From NCBI GenBank assembly GCA_029204225.1, contig CM055094.1:28816107-28880106 (forward strand): a stretch of DNA of 64,000 nucleotides, written 5' to 3'. How positions within the stretch are numbered: position 1 is the first letter of the stretch; each line of letters begins with the position of its first letter. Below are positions 31,090 to 42,274 of this stretch, in pieces. The translations under genes and the position numbers were made by a program. A model generated the notes under the pieces. It had not been told where the DNA came from, did not search any database, and was given only the letters and a program-made list of their open reading frames with translations. The stretch is from Diphasiastrum complanatum. Taxonomy: Eukaryota > Streptophyta > Lycopodiopsida > Lycopodiales > Lycopodiaceae.

Positions 31090-32061
31090 GCGCCTCGATT
31101 TCGGTTGTGCGGCTGCCATGCTGAGGGAAGGGCAATTGCGCCCTGTTTCATGGTGGATGAAGTATGGGAATGATGTTCCCAAGTTGTAGAAACTTGCCAT
31201 CCACGTCCTCTCACAAGATTGCGCTGGCAGTTGCATGTGAGAGAAATTGGAGTGTGTTTTCTCTGATTCATACGAAGAGGAGGAATAGACTTTCTACTGC
31301 GCAACTGGAGAGCTTGGTGTATGTGCATGCCAACCTACGGCTTCTAAAGAAGCTAAGAGAGACCGGGGAGCCCGTACATGTAATAATTAATCTGAATTGT
31401 ATAGAGTCTAGTATCTACCATGATTTGTCTAGATAGTAGAGTCTACACTAAGAACCTTCAGGCTTCAAGTTTCAACGTTTAAATTTGCTGTTTTTTTTCA
31501 AGTCGTTTACTAGTACTTACTGCTGAGAATCGAAATCTTAGTTTAATTTCAATTTTAGTAGGTTAATCCCGATGAGATCGATGTGGCAAGGGTTCCAGAC
31601 TTGCCACCAAAATCACAAGTGGAGGAGGATATCTATGCTCCATCGGGAGGCCTTAGCAGCTGCAGGTTGATTTCGATGCTCGATTCCCTGCACTTCGTTA
31701 TATTAGTACTCTGAAGTTTTGTAGATATACTAGATTGTAAATTGTAAATTGTAAGTTAAAAGTAATGTCGATCCTAAACCCCGATTCCAATTTCCTTGTG
31801 TGCATTGCACATGGCCTACCACTCGAGCTGCTGTAGCACGTAGGACCAGGAGTGTAGGAGAGGGTCCGAGCTATCCAACAGTCTCAGACACCTTTGAGAG
31901 TCCCTCTGACTCTGACTCAGATGAGGAATCCACCACAGAGGGTGAGGGATGAGGAATAGGATGAGGAGGATGAGGGTGACTCTGATGATGAGGAGGATGA
32001 CCTTGAGCTTGAGGACCCAGTGCCTCCACAACGACAGCGTCCGAGGTGGGCAGCTAGAGCC
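31090..32061 (+). pseudogene. hAT-family transposase C-terminal (dimerisation) region, broken
   Basis: Translation from about 31100 reads FGCAAAMLREGQLRPVSWW, MKYGNDVPKL, a TAG at 31187-31189, then KLAIHVLSQD. After a frameshift near 31210 it continues ACERNWSVFSLIHTKRRNRL and ESLVYVHANLRLLKKL (to about 31353). This is the C-terminal hAT dimerisation domain (WW..YG...P.L...A..VLSQ...ACERNWS.F..IHTK.RNRL). Later pieces (31563-31663 VNPDEIDVARVPDLPPKSQ; 31812-31950 and 31956-32061, Ser/Asp/Glu-rich) resemble the acidic tails of plant hAT proteins. The stop and shifts inactivate it. Terminal inverted repeats were not found. Confidence 0.75.
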
Positions 32062-33319
32062 TAGATGGTGGGGGGGGACTCACTGCTTAATACTTAGCAT
32101 AGATGATAGTGGAATACTCTAAGCTCTAGCATAGTAGTTATACATATGATAGTTGACTTCAAACTCATGGGGCCTCATGTTTGAGCCTTGAGGCCACGCT
32201 TGACACTCTTGTTATTTATGCTTTTACTTTAAACTTTAAAGTTTACACTTTTGACTCTTGAATTGTAATTTGTATTTTGTAATTGTTAGTGCCAAGTGGT
32301 CAGTGGTCAGTGCATTGTATATACTATAGTAATTAGTTTATAACTTTACTCTTTATAATTTTTGGAAGTTCTTGGATGTTTGAGATTGTGATGTGTTGCA
32401 TGCAATGCATAGAAGTGTGATTGTTCATTGTTAACACGTTATCAAGCGCCTATAGGCTATTACCATGTCACAAATTGCAATGGGCATGCAAACCTGAGCC
32501 CTCACGAGCCAAACTTCTTGTTCTCTTAGTACTAAGTTAGTAGTAAGTACTAACAAGTTACAAGACTCTAGTCTCTAAAGATCTTAGATGATGATGGTCG
32601 TGTGAATGCACCTGTACTATGTAGGCTGTGACTTAAGCATGCTGCATGATTTCTCAAGGGCCATAAGCTTTGTATTGGCAATGGGCATGAACAGATTCTC
32701 GCAACCTAATTAGTAATAACCTATCCATGACATTATCAATAATTGACTGAAAAAAGTGACCAGTCACCATACACAGCTTCTCCTCTTGGAATTGCATTAT
32801 CTAGAGCATTCTCATGAAATTGGATGTATCTAATTGTTACTAGACTTTCTATGACATGTGTAAACCCCAAACCCTTAAAAACACATTCTCAAAAAAAAAA
32901 AAAAACTAAAAAAAATTTCCCATTCCGATCTTGAACCAGTCGTTTCATACGCGTTTCAAACGTGTATGAAATGACGTACGAAACGAGCCCATGAAACATT
33001 GGACTCCAGCGATCTCCAACGTATTTTTTTTAGGATGAAGTCAGTATCGCTATTTTTTTCCTTGCGTTCCGGAACATGCGTTCCATTCTGGAATAGGCAA
33101 CTATGGTTGGAATAATGACTAAGTGTGGCCCTCACACCTTTTTGAATAAATATCTAATGATCTTGTAGCTAGGAGGGCCCGTTCATATTGCCAACTTTTA
33201 TTTCTGTTGAGTTAGCCTTTATTCAAGTAGGAAGTTACAAGGGGACACACCTCTATTACATGTATGTCTTTCTCATTTTGATTAATGTATAGTGTGTAGT
33301 ATTAGCTTTGTGGATAAGC
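32062..33319. other. AT-rich DNA without genes; one hairpin
   Basis: No coding motif. It contains an imperfect hairpin at 32943-32971 (14-bp arms TTTCATACGCGTTT/AAACGTGTATGAAA, one mismatch, 1-nt loop), followed by related CGTACGAAACG at 32974-32985. Confidence 0.5.
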
Positions 33320-33331
33320 TCCTCCCTCCCT

Positions 33332-33394
<63 letters not shown>
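33320..33394. repeat. (CCCT)n/(CT)n microsatellite
   Basis: Five CCTC-type units merge into about 28 CT units. Confidence 0.95.
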
Positions 33395-33396
<2 letters not shown>

Positions 33397-33724
33397 ATCA
33401 CTATACTGACAATTTTAGGCCACTAGTCCCTTTTCCCAATCATTTACCTGTTTTCGAAACCCAAAATCGCACCTCCACGTTTCAGACCAATTGTTCATTC
33501 TAACAAGTCTGTGCCAAAAATTGTCATGAACAAGTTGAAGACTTTTAGGGGATTTACTTCACAGTCATGTGTTGGATAATCATGGCACTTATGGTCAAAC
33601 GTAACACATTATATTTGGACGGACAAATCAAAATGTAAGAAATGTGTTTTATGTATCATAGCCTTCTCTCTCTCACCTCACATTATTGCTATTTTTCATC
33701 TTAAAACCCTAACCCTTAAAAATT

Positions 33725-33833
<109 letters not shown>

Positions 33834-34239
33834 TCATCCGTCTCTCTCTCCACTCGCCATCTCTCCTTCACCTCCTTTCTCTCTTGCTTCATTGCCAACC
33901 GCCCAATTCGCCCCCCATCGCATCATCATTGTGGTTCTTTCCTCTTGCCTCTGCTGCTTCCCCCACAGGATCGAAATTACACTAGCGCTAGCTGCTGCCC
34001 TTCACGCCATCGCCATAGCTCAATCGTGCATTGGATCTTCAAGATCTCTATACCTTTCGCTCTTCTCTCTAGAAAATTTTGTTTTCAGAACCTTCTAAAA
34101 GCACGTGTTCTCTTTCTAGAATCAATGTGTTTGCCTGTCAACCCCACTTTAAATCCATTTCAACTGCCCATCAAAAACGTTTTAGGAAAAACGTGGACCA
34201 ATGAAAGTTTCCAAAACACGTTTTGTCTATCATTGCTGA

Positions 34240-34242
<3 letters not shown>

Positions 34243-34318
<76 letters not shown>
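34243..34318. repeat. (CT)n microsatellite, about 76 bp
   Basis: About 38 uninterrupted CT units. Confidence 0.95.
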
Positions 34319-34321
<3 letters not shown>

Positions 34322-35286
34322 TATACTTCTCTCCTCGGTGAATGCTTGTGGTTGATTATGAATACTAGTAGTTTGGTTGTGTAAAAAGTAAGGCACTGAA
34401 GGCTGGAACTTGTGAAGCATGGATCTAGAAATAGTGTGAAGAAGCTGAAACCAATGTTTTTGTGCAGAAGAAGAAGAGAGTGGAGAAGAGAGAGAATACA
34501 TTATTGATTTTCAGCGAGATAGGGAAATGAAGTAAAAAATCTAATGCTGAAAAGCCAGTTGAAGAGCACAAATAGCGCACGCTTGAAGAGAGATAAATGA
34601 TGAAATATATGAATTAATGCGTCAAAGAGTGGTGCTAGCAAGAGGAATCAAAGCATGGAAAGGCAAAGGAAGTGCACGAATGAGGCAAAGAGAACATTGA
34701 AGGTGCCATTGAAAGGCAAAAGTAGCCATTGTTGATGGGTGCTGGTTGGAGATCCACTCTTCTTCCATCTGGAATCCATGAAGAAAGGATGAAGTCTATG
34801 CAAAAACCACGTGAACAACAACCGTTGAAGAGTTAGTATTCAGGCGTGGAAGGAGAGTTCACCCCCCCAATATGAGGCTGAATCTTGCTTCCTTCTTGTA
34901 GTGGTGATCAAGCTATGTGATAGTGTGAAGGGATGGTATGGTGTAGATGCCTGTGCAAGTGGGTATGAAGTAGAGAGGCATCCTGAGCCTCTTTTACCCA
35001 TTTGTTGGGGGATGCAAGGCCATGCCCTGAGTGCAGAATGTCTGAGGGGGAAGAGCCTTTATGCTAGGTGCAAGTTTAGTTTTTTGATGTTTTTTTTGAA
35101 TTGATAGAATACTTGTGTGGACAGCCAATGATGGGCTGCCACATAGTACATACACATTTTGTTGGAATGTGCATGTGCTATGTGTCAATCTGTCATAGGC
35201 TGTCAACATGAAAGGTTTGGCGAAAAGTTCAAATTCTAAGAAATTGCATAAAAGTCTCATTTCTGAGGGTGACTCCAAAATACAAG
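34319..35286. other. No gene recognised
   Basis: Ordinary-composition DNA. A 67-codon open stretch at 34901-35104 (+) shows no known domain, and its antisense open stretch is equally featureless. Confidence 0.4.
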
Positions 35287-35581
35287 GAAAAAAATAGCAC
35301 TTGGCATCTAAGGGTTGGAAAAAAAAAAAGTATCATAAAGAAATTATGCGAGAAGCAACTTCCAATCCATGAACATAGAATATCAAGCATTTTTTACTTT
35401 GGATGCATCTGAGAATGAAATATGTGATAACAAAAAAAAAATGCTATGAAAAAATTTATGAATCTCAAAAGAGATTCTAAATTGTTGCCTGCAAGTATGA
35501 CGTTTATGGTGGTGAGGGTGAAGTTTTTATTTTTATCTCAAAGAAATTTGACCATAGATTATAGACTTTTTACAAGACACA

Positions 35582-36050
35582 TCAGTAACAACAAAACTTA
35601 AAGCAGCATAAGCTTATCAGAGGGGAGATGTAAAAATCACCTTTCCCAAGTTCTTTACCATTTCTATCTAAACATATGTTCCATAAAGTAGTGATCTTAA
35701 TACTTTGCCAGAAGTAATTGATCTTTTCATTATCAAACGTGATATCATTCAGCAATAGATCTAAGTGGTTGAATCTCTTAAACTTGGCATGAAAATGTGC
35801 AATAAAGAGGTCAGCCACTATCTTCCAAAGTGGAGCATAACAATGAAAGAACAAGTGAGTCACATCCTCATGAAATATTTTGTATTTAGAGCAGACATGT
35901 GACATATCCCCTCTGTAAATTGCACGGACAGGAAGAGAGAGCTAAAGGATCCTCATAGAGAAAACTCTAAGCTTGCCAATTTTGAATTTGTGGTTTCGTC
36001 GAAATCTAGACTTCCAAAGATGGAGAGGGGGGTCAGAAACTTTCCATTTA
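35582..36050 (-). pseudogene. LINE ORF2 C-terminal fragment (zf-RVT region), copy 1
   Basis: Reading from about 36040: SRFRRNHKFKIGKLRVFSMR, a stop, LSLPVRAIYRGD, then MSHVCSKYKIFHEDVTHLFF followed by HCYAPLWKIVADLF. This matches the zinc-binding tail of plant L1-type reverse transcriptases (CxxC...E...HLFxHCxxxxxIW). The first cysteine pair is altered (CSKY). Only this tail remains. Confidence 0.7.
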
Positions 36051-36437
36051 GAGTTGTACCATGACAAGAACATTTCATTTAGATTTGTGCCACGACAAGG
36101 TGAATTGGGTTCTTTTGTGGCAGAAAAAAAGCACTTGGCATCTGAGGGTTGGAAAATAAAAAAAAAATTATCATAAAGAAATTATGTGGGAAGCACCTTC
36201 CAATCCATGAACATAGAATATCAAGCATTTTTTTTACTTTGGATGCTTCTGAGAATGAAATATGTGATAACCAAAAAAAAATGCTATGAAAAAATTTATG
36301 AATCTCAAAAGAGATTCTAAATTGTTGCCTGCAAGTATGACGTTTATGGTGGTGAGGGTGAAGTTTTTATTTTTCTCTTGAAGAAATCTGACCATAGATT
36401 ATAGACTTTTTACAAGACACATCAGTAACAACAAAAC

Positions 36438-36860
36438 TTAAAGTAGCATAAGCTTATCAACCTCTTTAAAGAGGAGTAGAGGGAAGATGTAAAAATCTCC
36501 ATTCCCAAGTTCTTTATCTAACCATATGTTCCATAAAGTAGCGATCTTAATACATTGCCAGAAGGTATTGATCTTTTCATTATCAAACGTGATATCATTC
36601 AGCAATACATCTAAGTGGTTGAATATCTTAAACTTGGCATGAAAACGTGCAATAAAGAGGCCAGCCACTATCTTCCAAAGCGGAGCATAACAATGAAAGA
36701 ACAAGTGAGTCACATCCTCATGAAATATTTTGTATTTAGAGCAGACATGTGACATATCCCCTCTGTAAATCGCACGGACAGGAAGAGAGAGCTAAAGGAT
36801 CCTCATAGAGAAAACTCTAAGCTTGCCAGTTCTGAATTTGTGGTTTCGTCGAAATCTAGG
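36438..36860 (-). pseudogene. LINE ORF2 C-terminal fragment (zf-RVT region), copy 2
   Basis: Duplicate of the fragment at 35582-36050, with the same core (VTHLFFHCYAPLWKIVAGLF) and a different end after a small indel. It is cut at 36860 by unrelated sequence. Confidence 0.7.
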
Positions 36861-37282
36861 GTGTGTTGTCATTGGGATCCTATTTGGATTCGTAATGGAC
36901 GTGGCAGACAGGCAGGATGTTGCTTGGTTGTTTCGGACAGTCTTTGAAAATGTGTGTTCTAACACAGTCAGGACATGCGGCATGGTATTTTGTTTTGACT
37001 AGACAATCAACCATAAAGTGGCCTACTTCATCGCAGGTGAAGCATCTATTGTTCAATGGCCTGTGGCGAATCGCACAACCATCTTGTATGGTTAGGACTT
37101 ATGGGTTTTCTGGATGGTGTTCTTGATAAGGCGAGGATGGTTCAGAGTTGGATTGTTGTTCTTCATATAGTTGTATGGAATTGGCTTGAATATGGTGATA
37201 TGAAAGGCGATTATTAACAAGATGTGTAGCCCGACAGCTTGGGCACCAGATGTTTCATCGTCTATAAGGTACTTGTGCAGGG
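36861..37282 (-). pseudogene. gag zinc-knuckle fragment inserted in the LINE duplication
   Basis: The - strand reads NNRCFTCDEVGHFMVDCLVK (about 37000-37055) and then CPDCVRTHIFKDCPKQP (about 36930-36980): a CCHC knuckle (C-x2-C-x4-H-x4-C) followed by a C-x2-C-x3-H-x4-C knuckle. The pair and spacing resemble the double-knuckle gag of the gypsy element at 42-52 kb (CRDCGYGHCYKDCP). It is probably a gag scrap captured during rearrangement. Confidence 0.65.
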
Positions 37283-37330
37283 CAAGAACATTTCATTTAG
37301 AGTTGTACCACGACAAGGTGAATTGGGTTC

Positions 37331-38000
37331 TTTTGTGGCATAAAAAAGAGAGTAGGAAATTTTGCCTGACTCATCTAGGGCCCTAAAAAGCCATTTATTA
37401 CTGCAGCAGAAGAAGTGGAAGTAGATAAAGGGCCAAGGTTGCCATGAGAAAAGGCATAGGAGAGGAAATTAGTTTCGTGGGTGGAAAGACCTAATTCTGC
37501 GGGTAAAGTCTTTGTTCACATCTTTGATTAGCTATCCAAATAAAAATTATACCTTGTTTCTTGGGATGCACATGGAGACAATAATGAACTTAGAGAGGTG
37601 TAGAAAAGAAAATGCAACAAAGTATTTTTCTTTGATTCTATAAGGAAGTTGTCTTTAAAGAGAATGCTAATAAAGAGGTATCATAGGATTCAATTGAATT
37701 AAAACTGTAATAGATGAAAGATATAGGAGTAAAAATGCGATGACAATTCATTTTGTTCATGTTTGGAATGAAATAACTTTAGTATGAAATGCTAGATAAT
37801 GTAATGAGCAAGTACAAAGCAACCAAATTGGTTGAAATAGCATGTGATCCAAGTACCTTTTAAGCAATCTTTGCAGTAAGAAAGCATGGGACAACAAAAG
37901 AAAAAGATTTGAACCGAAATAATTAATATCTTTATATACAAACTATTTCATTGGGTGGTGCTATTTACCTCCTCACTTTTATAAAATATTTTTGACATAT
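37331..38000. other. No gene recognised
   Basis: AT-rich sequence with no motif on either strand. Confidence 0.4.
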
Positions 38001-38009
38001 TGTTGGATT

Positions 38010-38410
38010 TATTTTCTAAAGTAAGAGTGAAGCCTTTGATTATTTCGATGAGTTCTTGGCTTTGGTTCAAAATCAAACTAGTTGACATGTTAAGATGTTA
38101 TATAGACATGGTGGAAGTATATTCATTTCTAATGACTTTGACTTGTATTGCAAATACATGGCATATGAAAGACAATTTACTATTTGTTATACTCGTCAAC
38201 AAAATGGAATTGTAGAACATGAGAATTGCACAAAGCCAAACACTTACCTAACTGTCTTTGGTGCAAAGTAGTTTATACAACTATTTACTTGAGAAATGGA
38301 CTCCAAACTACGTCAATAAAGAGAGAAATTTCATATGAAGTTTATACAATTTTTAAGCCTTGTGTTTTACATCTTAGAATTTTTTGTTTGTATGAATATC
38401 AAATGAAAGA
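38010..38410 (+). pseudogene. Ty1/copia integrase core fragment, decayed
   Basis: With frame changes, the + strand reads FSKVRVKPL, SNDFDLYCKYMAYERQFT and CYTRQQNGIVEHENC (about 38110-38235; compare YTPQQNGVAERKN), then EVVYTTIYLRN-like (about 38262-38300) and ISYEVY...FKPCVLHLRIF (about 38325-38385). This is the central and C-terminal part of a copia integrase. No RT follows. Confidence 0.7.
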
Positions 38411-38625
38411 CAACAAAACTTGATGTGTATTTCGTCCTTCAGATATTTCTTCATCTTAGAGAATATATGTCTTGCTGTTTCTTTTAATTGAATAGGTTGT
38501 TTTGAGTTGATCTTTGTATTGCTGATGAAAACTGGAATCAAACTTCAAAACATCTTTAAACTTCAAAAAGTCAGCATCCCATAGAAACATTACCACGACA
38601 AAGACACGAATGAATTTTCAGGAAT

Positions 38626-41430
38626 GATTCAGCTCTTCATATAACTTTTGAGCAAGCTCCAAGTTCTGTTGAGCTTCGATCAAGAGCAAGTCTTCTATCA
38701 ATTTGGTATAGCGGCCAACTGGTAAGTTGCCGAATTCTTCTAACTTAACCGGGAGTAATGTTCTATCGAACAACTCCTAGGTTAACTTGGTATCTTTATC
38801 TGAATCACTTCGTAGAGTGATTTCTTTACAGTAACGAGCTGAAAATCTAATAAAATTGCATTTAACATAAAGGTTCTCAACAAAAAATAATGTCTTCGCC
38901 ACAAAGGTACCAAATTGCCAAAATGTATATGTACAAAATTGCTTATAACGAAATGACTCCTTCTATCTTGCAAATTATGGCGAATCTCCGCAAAATATTC
39001 TGCAAGGTTTCGCTCCCAATCCACATATAGACTGAATAATTCCGGATAAGCCATATTGATATTTATCAGCAGACCTGCATCATCGAATGCACCTAGATCT
39101 GCAACCGCTTGTGGTTTGTACAGCTGAAACTGCGACTTTCGCTTCCAAAAATGTCGCTTATCATCTTCGTTTCGCAAAAATTGAAGTTCTTTGATACAGA
39201 TATATTCGAGAGCATACGTAGCCGAAGAGCCTATGTATAACTTTGCCGATCCGAAAGGTACGACCTGGAATTTATCCTGGATTATGCCCCAGTAGAGACA
39301 TCCTTTCTGCTCGATAGTGAGCTGGGCCCATAACCAGAGAAAGTCGTCCTTCTCCCACGGTCGCTTCCAGTCGTCGAAGGCGATGCCTACTGTGCCTGGT
39401 AGCATCATGTAATCCACACACCATTGAAACTCAATATTAAAAGCATATGGACACCATTTCCAGAAGTGATCAACAAATGCACGAAATCTGTCAGCACATA
39501 CCTTCGACTGATTTCACCGCATTCGCTTTGGCTGTGTAGATGTAGTTGCCAAATCCTGAGTTTGCAACTCCGCAGCCAGCTTCTGATCTTCCATTTGTTG
39601 CTTTTGGTTTGACAGCTCCTATTCGAGCTGGTCAATCTTCGTGACAGCCTCCAGGAATTCTGGATGGTCTGAGGCTCCGGTGCAGGCAGGCATAGCTTGG
39701 AGTTGTTGTGTAAGTTCATCAATTCGCAACAGGGCCTGAAGATAGTCATCGTGTGCATCGGGCCCGCTGCAAGATGGGGTGGCATCACTGGAGAGCTCCT
39801 TCAGCTCCGCCAACTCTTCCTCGACAAGAGCCTTCTCATCCTTGAGCGGTTGTAAGAACTCGACTCGAAAATTGTCAAGCATCTGGCCTTGGAGCTGGTT
39901 CAACTTCGTGAGATTGACAGCGATTGACCCTGCGGTGGTGCTCAGGGGAACAATACTTTTTGATACTATAAGGCATAAATAGTCTCAACCTTTTCTCCTT
40001 GGAATATAAGAGAAGGCAGATACTCAACATGGCTAAAATATCCCATCAGCAAGATCCTACTTGATCTTAAGCTAAATCAAATCTATTTGAAACAACAAAA
40101 AATGGAAACTAGCTTGAATTGGAATGAAAATTGGATTCGCTCCTCCTGTAGATGTTTCTGGAGCGCGACATTATGTTGATTTGCAGTGAAAAGTTGCTGC
40201 TTCAAAGAATTCTTTTGAGTCTGAAAATTGTCAGACTTGGCATGAATCACCTTATTGGTCTGCTTCAAAGAATCAGCTTCCTTTATTAAAGTCTAAAGCT
40301 GTGTTTTGAGAGAACGATGTTGTTTGATCAGCTTCGTATTGTTGATTCGAGCGAATCGATCTTCTCGAAGGACTCCTTCAGAGAGTCGAGTGATTTCCTC
40401 TCTGAGGTGATAAGCTGCATTGTGAGTTGACGGTGGTACTTGTCAAACTCATATACTTCAGCCATAAGGTTCTTGGCTTTCTCTGTCATGGATCGAAACC
40501 ATTGGGGCTGGTCATCTGGTTCTTCGTCATCTACCACATGTGCCCCAATGTCGCCTTCCACAACTATGCGTCCCTTGTTTGATGTATCGAACTAGGTTAC
40601 GTCATCCTCAGAGGTGGATGCGCTCGGCTGCTTCTGAGATGTGGAAGCAAATGCTGGCTTTGAAGAATCCACAACAATAGCAGCTCCATCGGTGTCCATT
40701 GCCACAACTTCACTCTCCATAGCAGTGATGGCTGCTACTTCGACTGCTGGTGCAGCATCAACTGGAACCGGAATAGGTACAGAAAGGATGCTGGAAAGAT
40801 CTATTGGCTTGGGAACCAACAATCTTCCTGTCATCATGGTTTTCTCTTGATCGTTCAATATGTCAAAATGAGCGCAGAGTTGAGATACATGGGCTCCAAC
40901 CCCAGAAAGCTTTTGGTGCTTAATCCAGCGCAAAAAGGCTTTGTATGTGATAACACTGAAGCACACTGGATTACCCGCAAGAGCATCTAATATATATTGA
41001 AATGGTGGCATCCACATCCGTCAAAAAGATTGCTTGGTTTGCATATTTACAAAACAACTTGAATGTTGTATCTCGGATCATAGAGATTTTGTACCCCTTC
41101 GTGGGTATGAAACAATTGCTTAATAAGTGGGCAGCTTCATCCACCGAATCTTTGTTAGTTGAAAGCATCCAGAGGTAATCCGAGAGCTGTGCAGAACAGG
41201 TCTTCATTGATAGTGAAGAATTGGCCTCGTACGTGAACTTTGAAGTCCACCTCCGAAATTGAATGGATGGAGTTCATGAATTCAGTACTGACTTCAAAGA
41301 GGATGATGGAGGGGTCCACTTTCAAATCACCCAACCTGCATCGATCCAAAAAGGACTGGATGGATGCCAGGCGGATTCCTGCGTGTGCTTTCCAAATGAT
41401 ATTAGAGCTCGAACCTGATGTGGAAGCCAT
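38626..41430 (-). pseudogene. Second accessory ORF region (mobile-domain-like N-part, Ser/Thr linker, coiled coils)
   Basis: It starts at about 41430 (MASTSGSSSNIIWKAHAGIR). The first domain includes ILFEVSTEFMNSIHSI and EVDFKVHVRGQFFTINEDL with ALGLPLDAF (to 41155). After a frame change comes SVDEAAHLLSNCFIPTKGY (about 41150-41090), then a third piece (40592-41017) with a Pro/Val/Ala and Ser/Thr-rich tail (SASTSEDDVT). Next come coiled-coil pieces at 40328-40561, 40083-40268 and 39619-39903 (Glu/Leu/Gln-rich), and a globular piece at 38782-39417 (FDDWKRPWEKDDFLWLW, RRHYFLLRTFMLNA). The C-terminus, in another frame, ends YEELNHS at about 38626. The first two segments resemble the ORF at 42271-44004 (YITFQGA...VTEATLAAIG; HAAAQLLNHFLMVG). 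I infer an accessory ORF of another copy of that retrotransposon family. Function unknown. Confidence 0.55.
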
Positions 41431-41499
41431 TGTTCGAATGTTTAACGATAGCTTCGTAGATCGCAATAGTTTGCAAAACTTTTAATGCTATTTACGCCA

Positions 41500-42213
41500 G
41501 TCTTTGCATATGTACAAAGTTGGTAACCGCTAACCGCCTTTGGGATATTTGGTTGTCTAGCTGTTTTTAGGGCTGCTGATAAGTTGGCAACGTTGATCAG
41601 CCAATGTAGCAAAAATATGAAAAAAGCCAAAAAAATCCGAAGGCCCTTAGACTGAAGGTATGCAACTCTTGAAGATGCCCTTACACTAAAGGTACGCAAA
41701 CCCCTAAGGCACCCTTAGATTCAAGGCAGCGAAGAAGGTGAAAAAGTCAAAAAGTGCCTTACAGTGAAGGCAGAGAAGAAGGCGCAGGTGCTTTATACTA
41801 AAGGCAGTGAGAAAGGCGAAAAGTGCCTTAGTTTAGAGGCGGTGAAGAAAACCAAAAAGGCAAAGGTGCCCTAAAAATGGTTTTAAGGTTTTCTAGGTAG
41901 TTTGTCGCATTTTTCGCAAAGAGCAAAAAAGGCGAAAAAAAGGTGAAGGTGTCCAGAAATGGTTTAAGTCATTCTGGCCAGTGTGTTGCATTTTTTGTGA
42001 ACAAAAAAGGCGAAAAGGCAAAGGTGCTTTAAGAATGGTTTCTAAGGCATTCTGGCCACTTAGCCAGTGTGTCGTATTTTTCGCTAAGGAGCAAAAAAAG
42101 ACGAAGGTGACAAAAATTTGTTTGAGGTAAAAAGAGAGGGAAAAAAGTGAAGGTCTGAAAATATGAAGTCGGCCTTCATTTTTCAGGATGCTCATTACTT
42201 GAACGATTTGTTT
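41500..42213. repeat. Degenerate tandem array of AAGGCGAAAAAGTGCCTTA-type units
   Basis: From about 41640 to 42180, units containing AAGGC(A/G)GNGAAGAAGGCGAAAA and AAGGTGCC/TT recur every 30-45 bp at the left. Toward the right they form units of about 80-100 bp around TCTGGCCAGTGTGT and GCATTTTTCGC. No protein. It lies between a relic LTR end (42219) and the second accessory ORF, the kind of spacer array known in Tat-lineage elements. Confidence 0.7.
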
Positions 42214-42218
42214 AAGGT

Positions 42219-42274
42219 TGTAGTGGGTTTCTTTCCTTGCCTAACCTGAATCCAAGATCTAGTCAATCTAGCAT
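42219..42274 (-). repeat. 3' LTR remnant of the Tat-type element
   Basis: 56 bp identical by eye to 51788-51843 (TGTAGTGGGTTTCTTTCC... on the + strand). Beyond 42274 the sequences differ and accessory-ORF coding sequence begins, so nearly the whole 3' LTR and its polypurine tract are missing. Confidence 0.85.

Larger units (their letters stand above)
35287..37330. repeat. Tandem segmental duplication of about 0.84 kb (two copies)
   Basis: Copy 1 starts near 35287 (TAGCACTTGGCATCTAAGGG) and copy 2 near 36128 (AAGCACTTGGCATCTGAGGG), with about 95% identity by eye. Both include a LINE 3' coding fragment. Copy 2 diverges after AAATCTAG at 36860; its last part (from about 37283, GGGCAAGAACATTTCATTTAG) corresponds to copy 1 at about 36066-36121. 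So 36861-37282 is inserted or substituted sequence. Confidence 0.8.
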
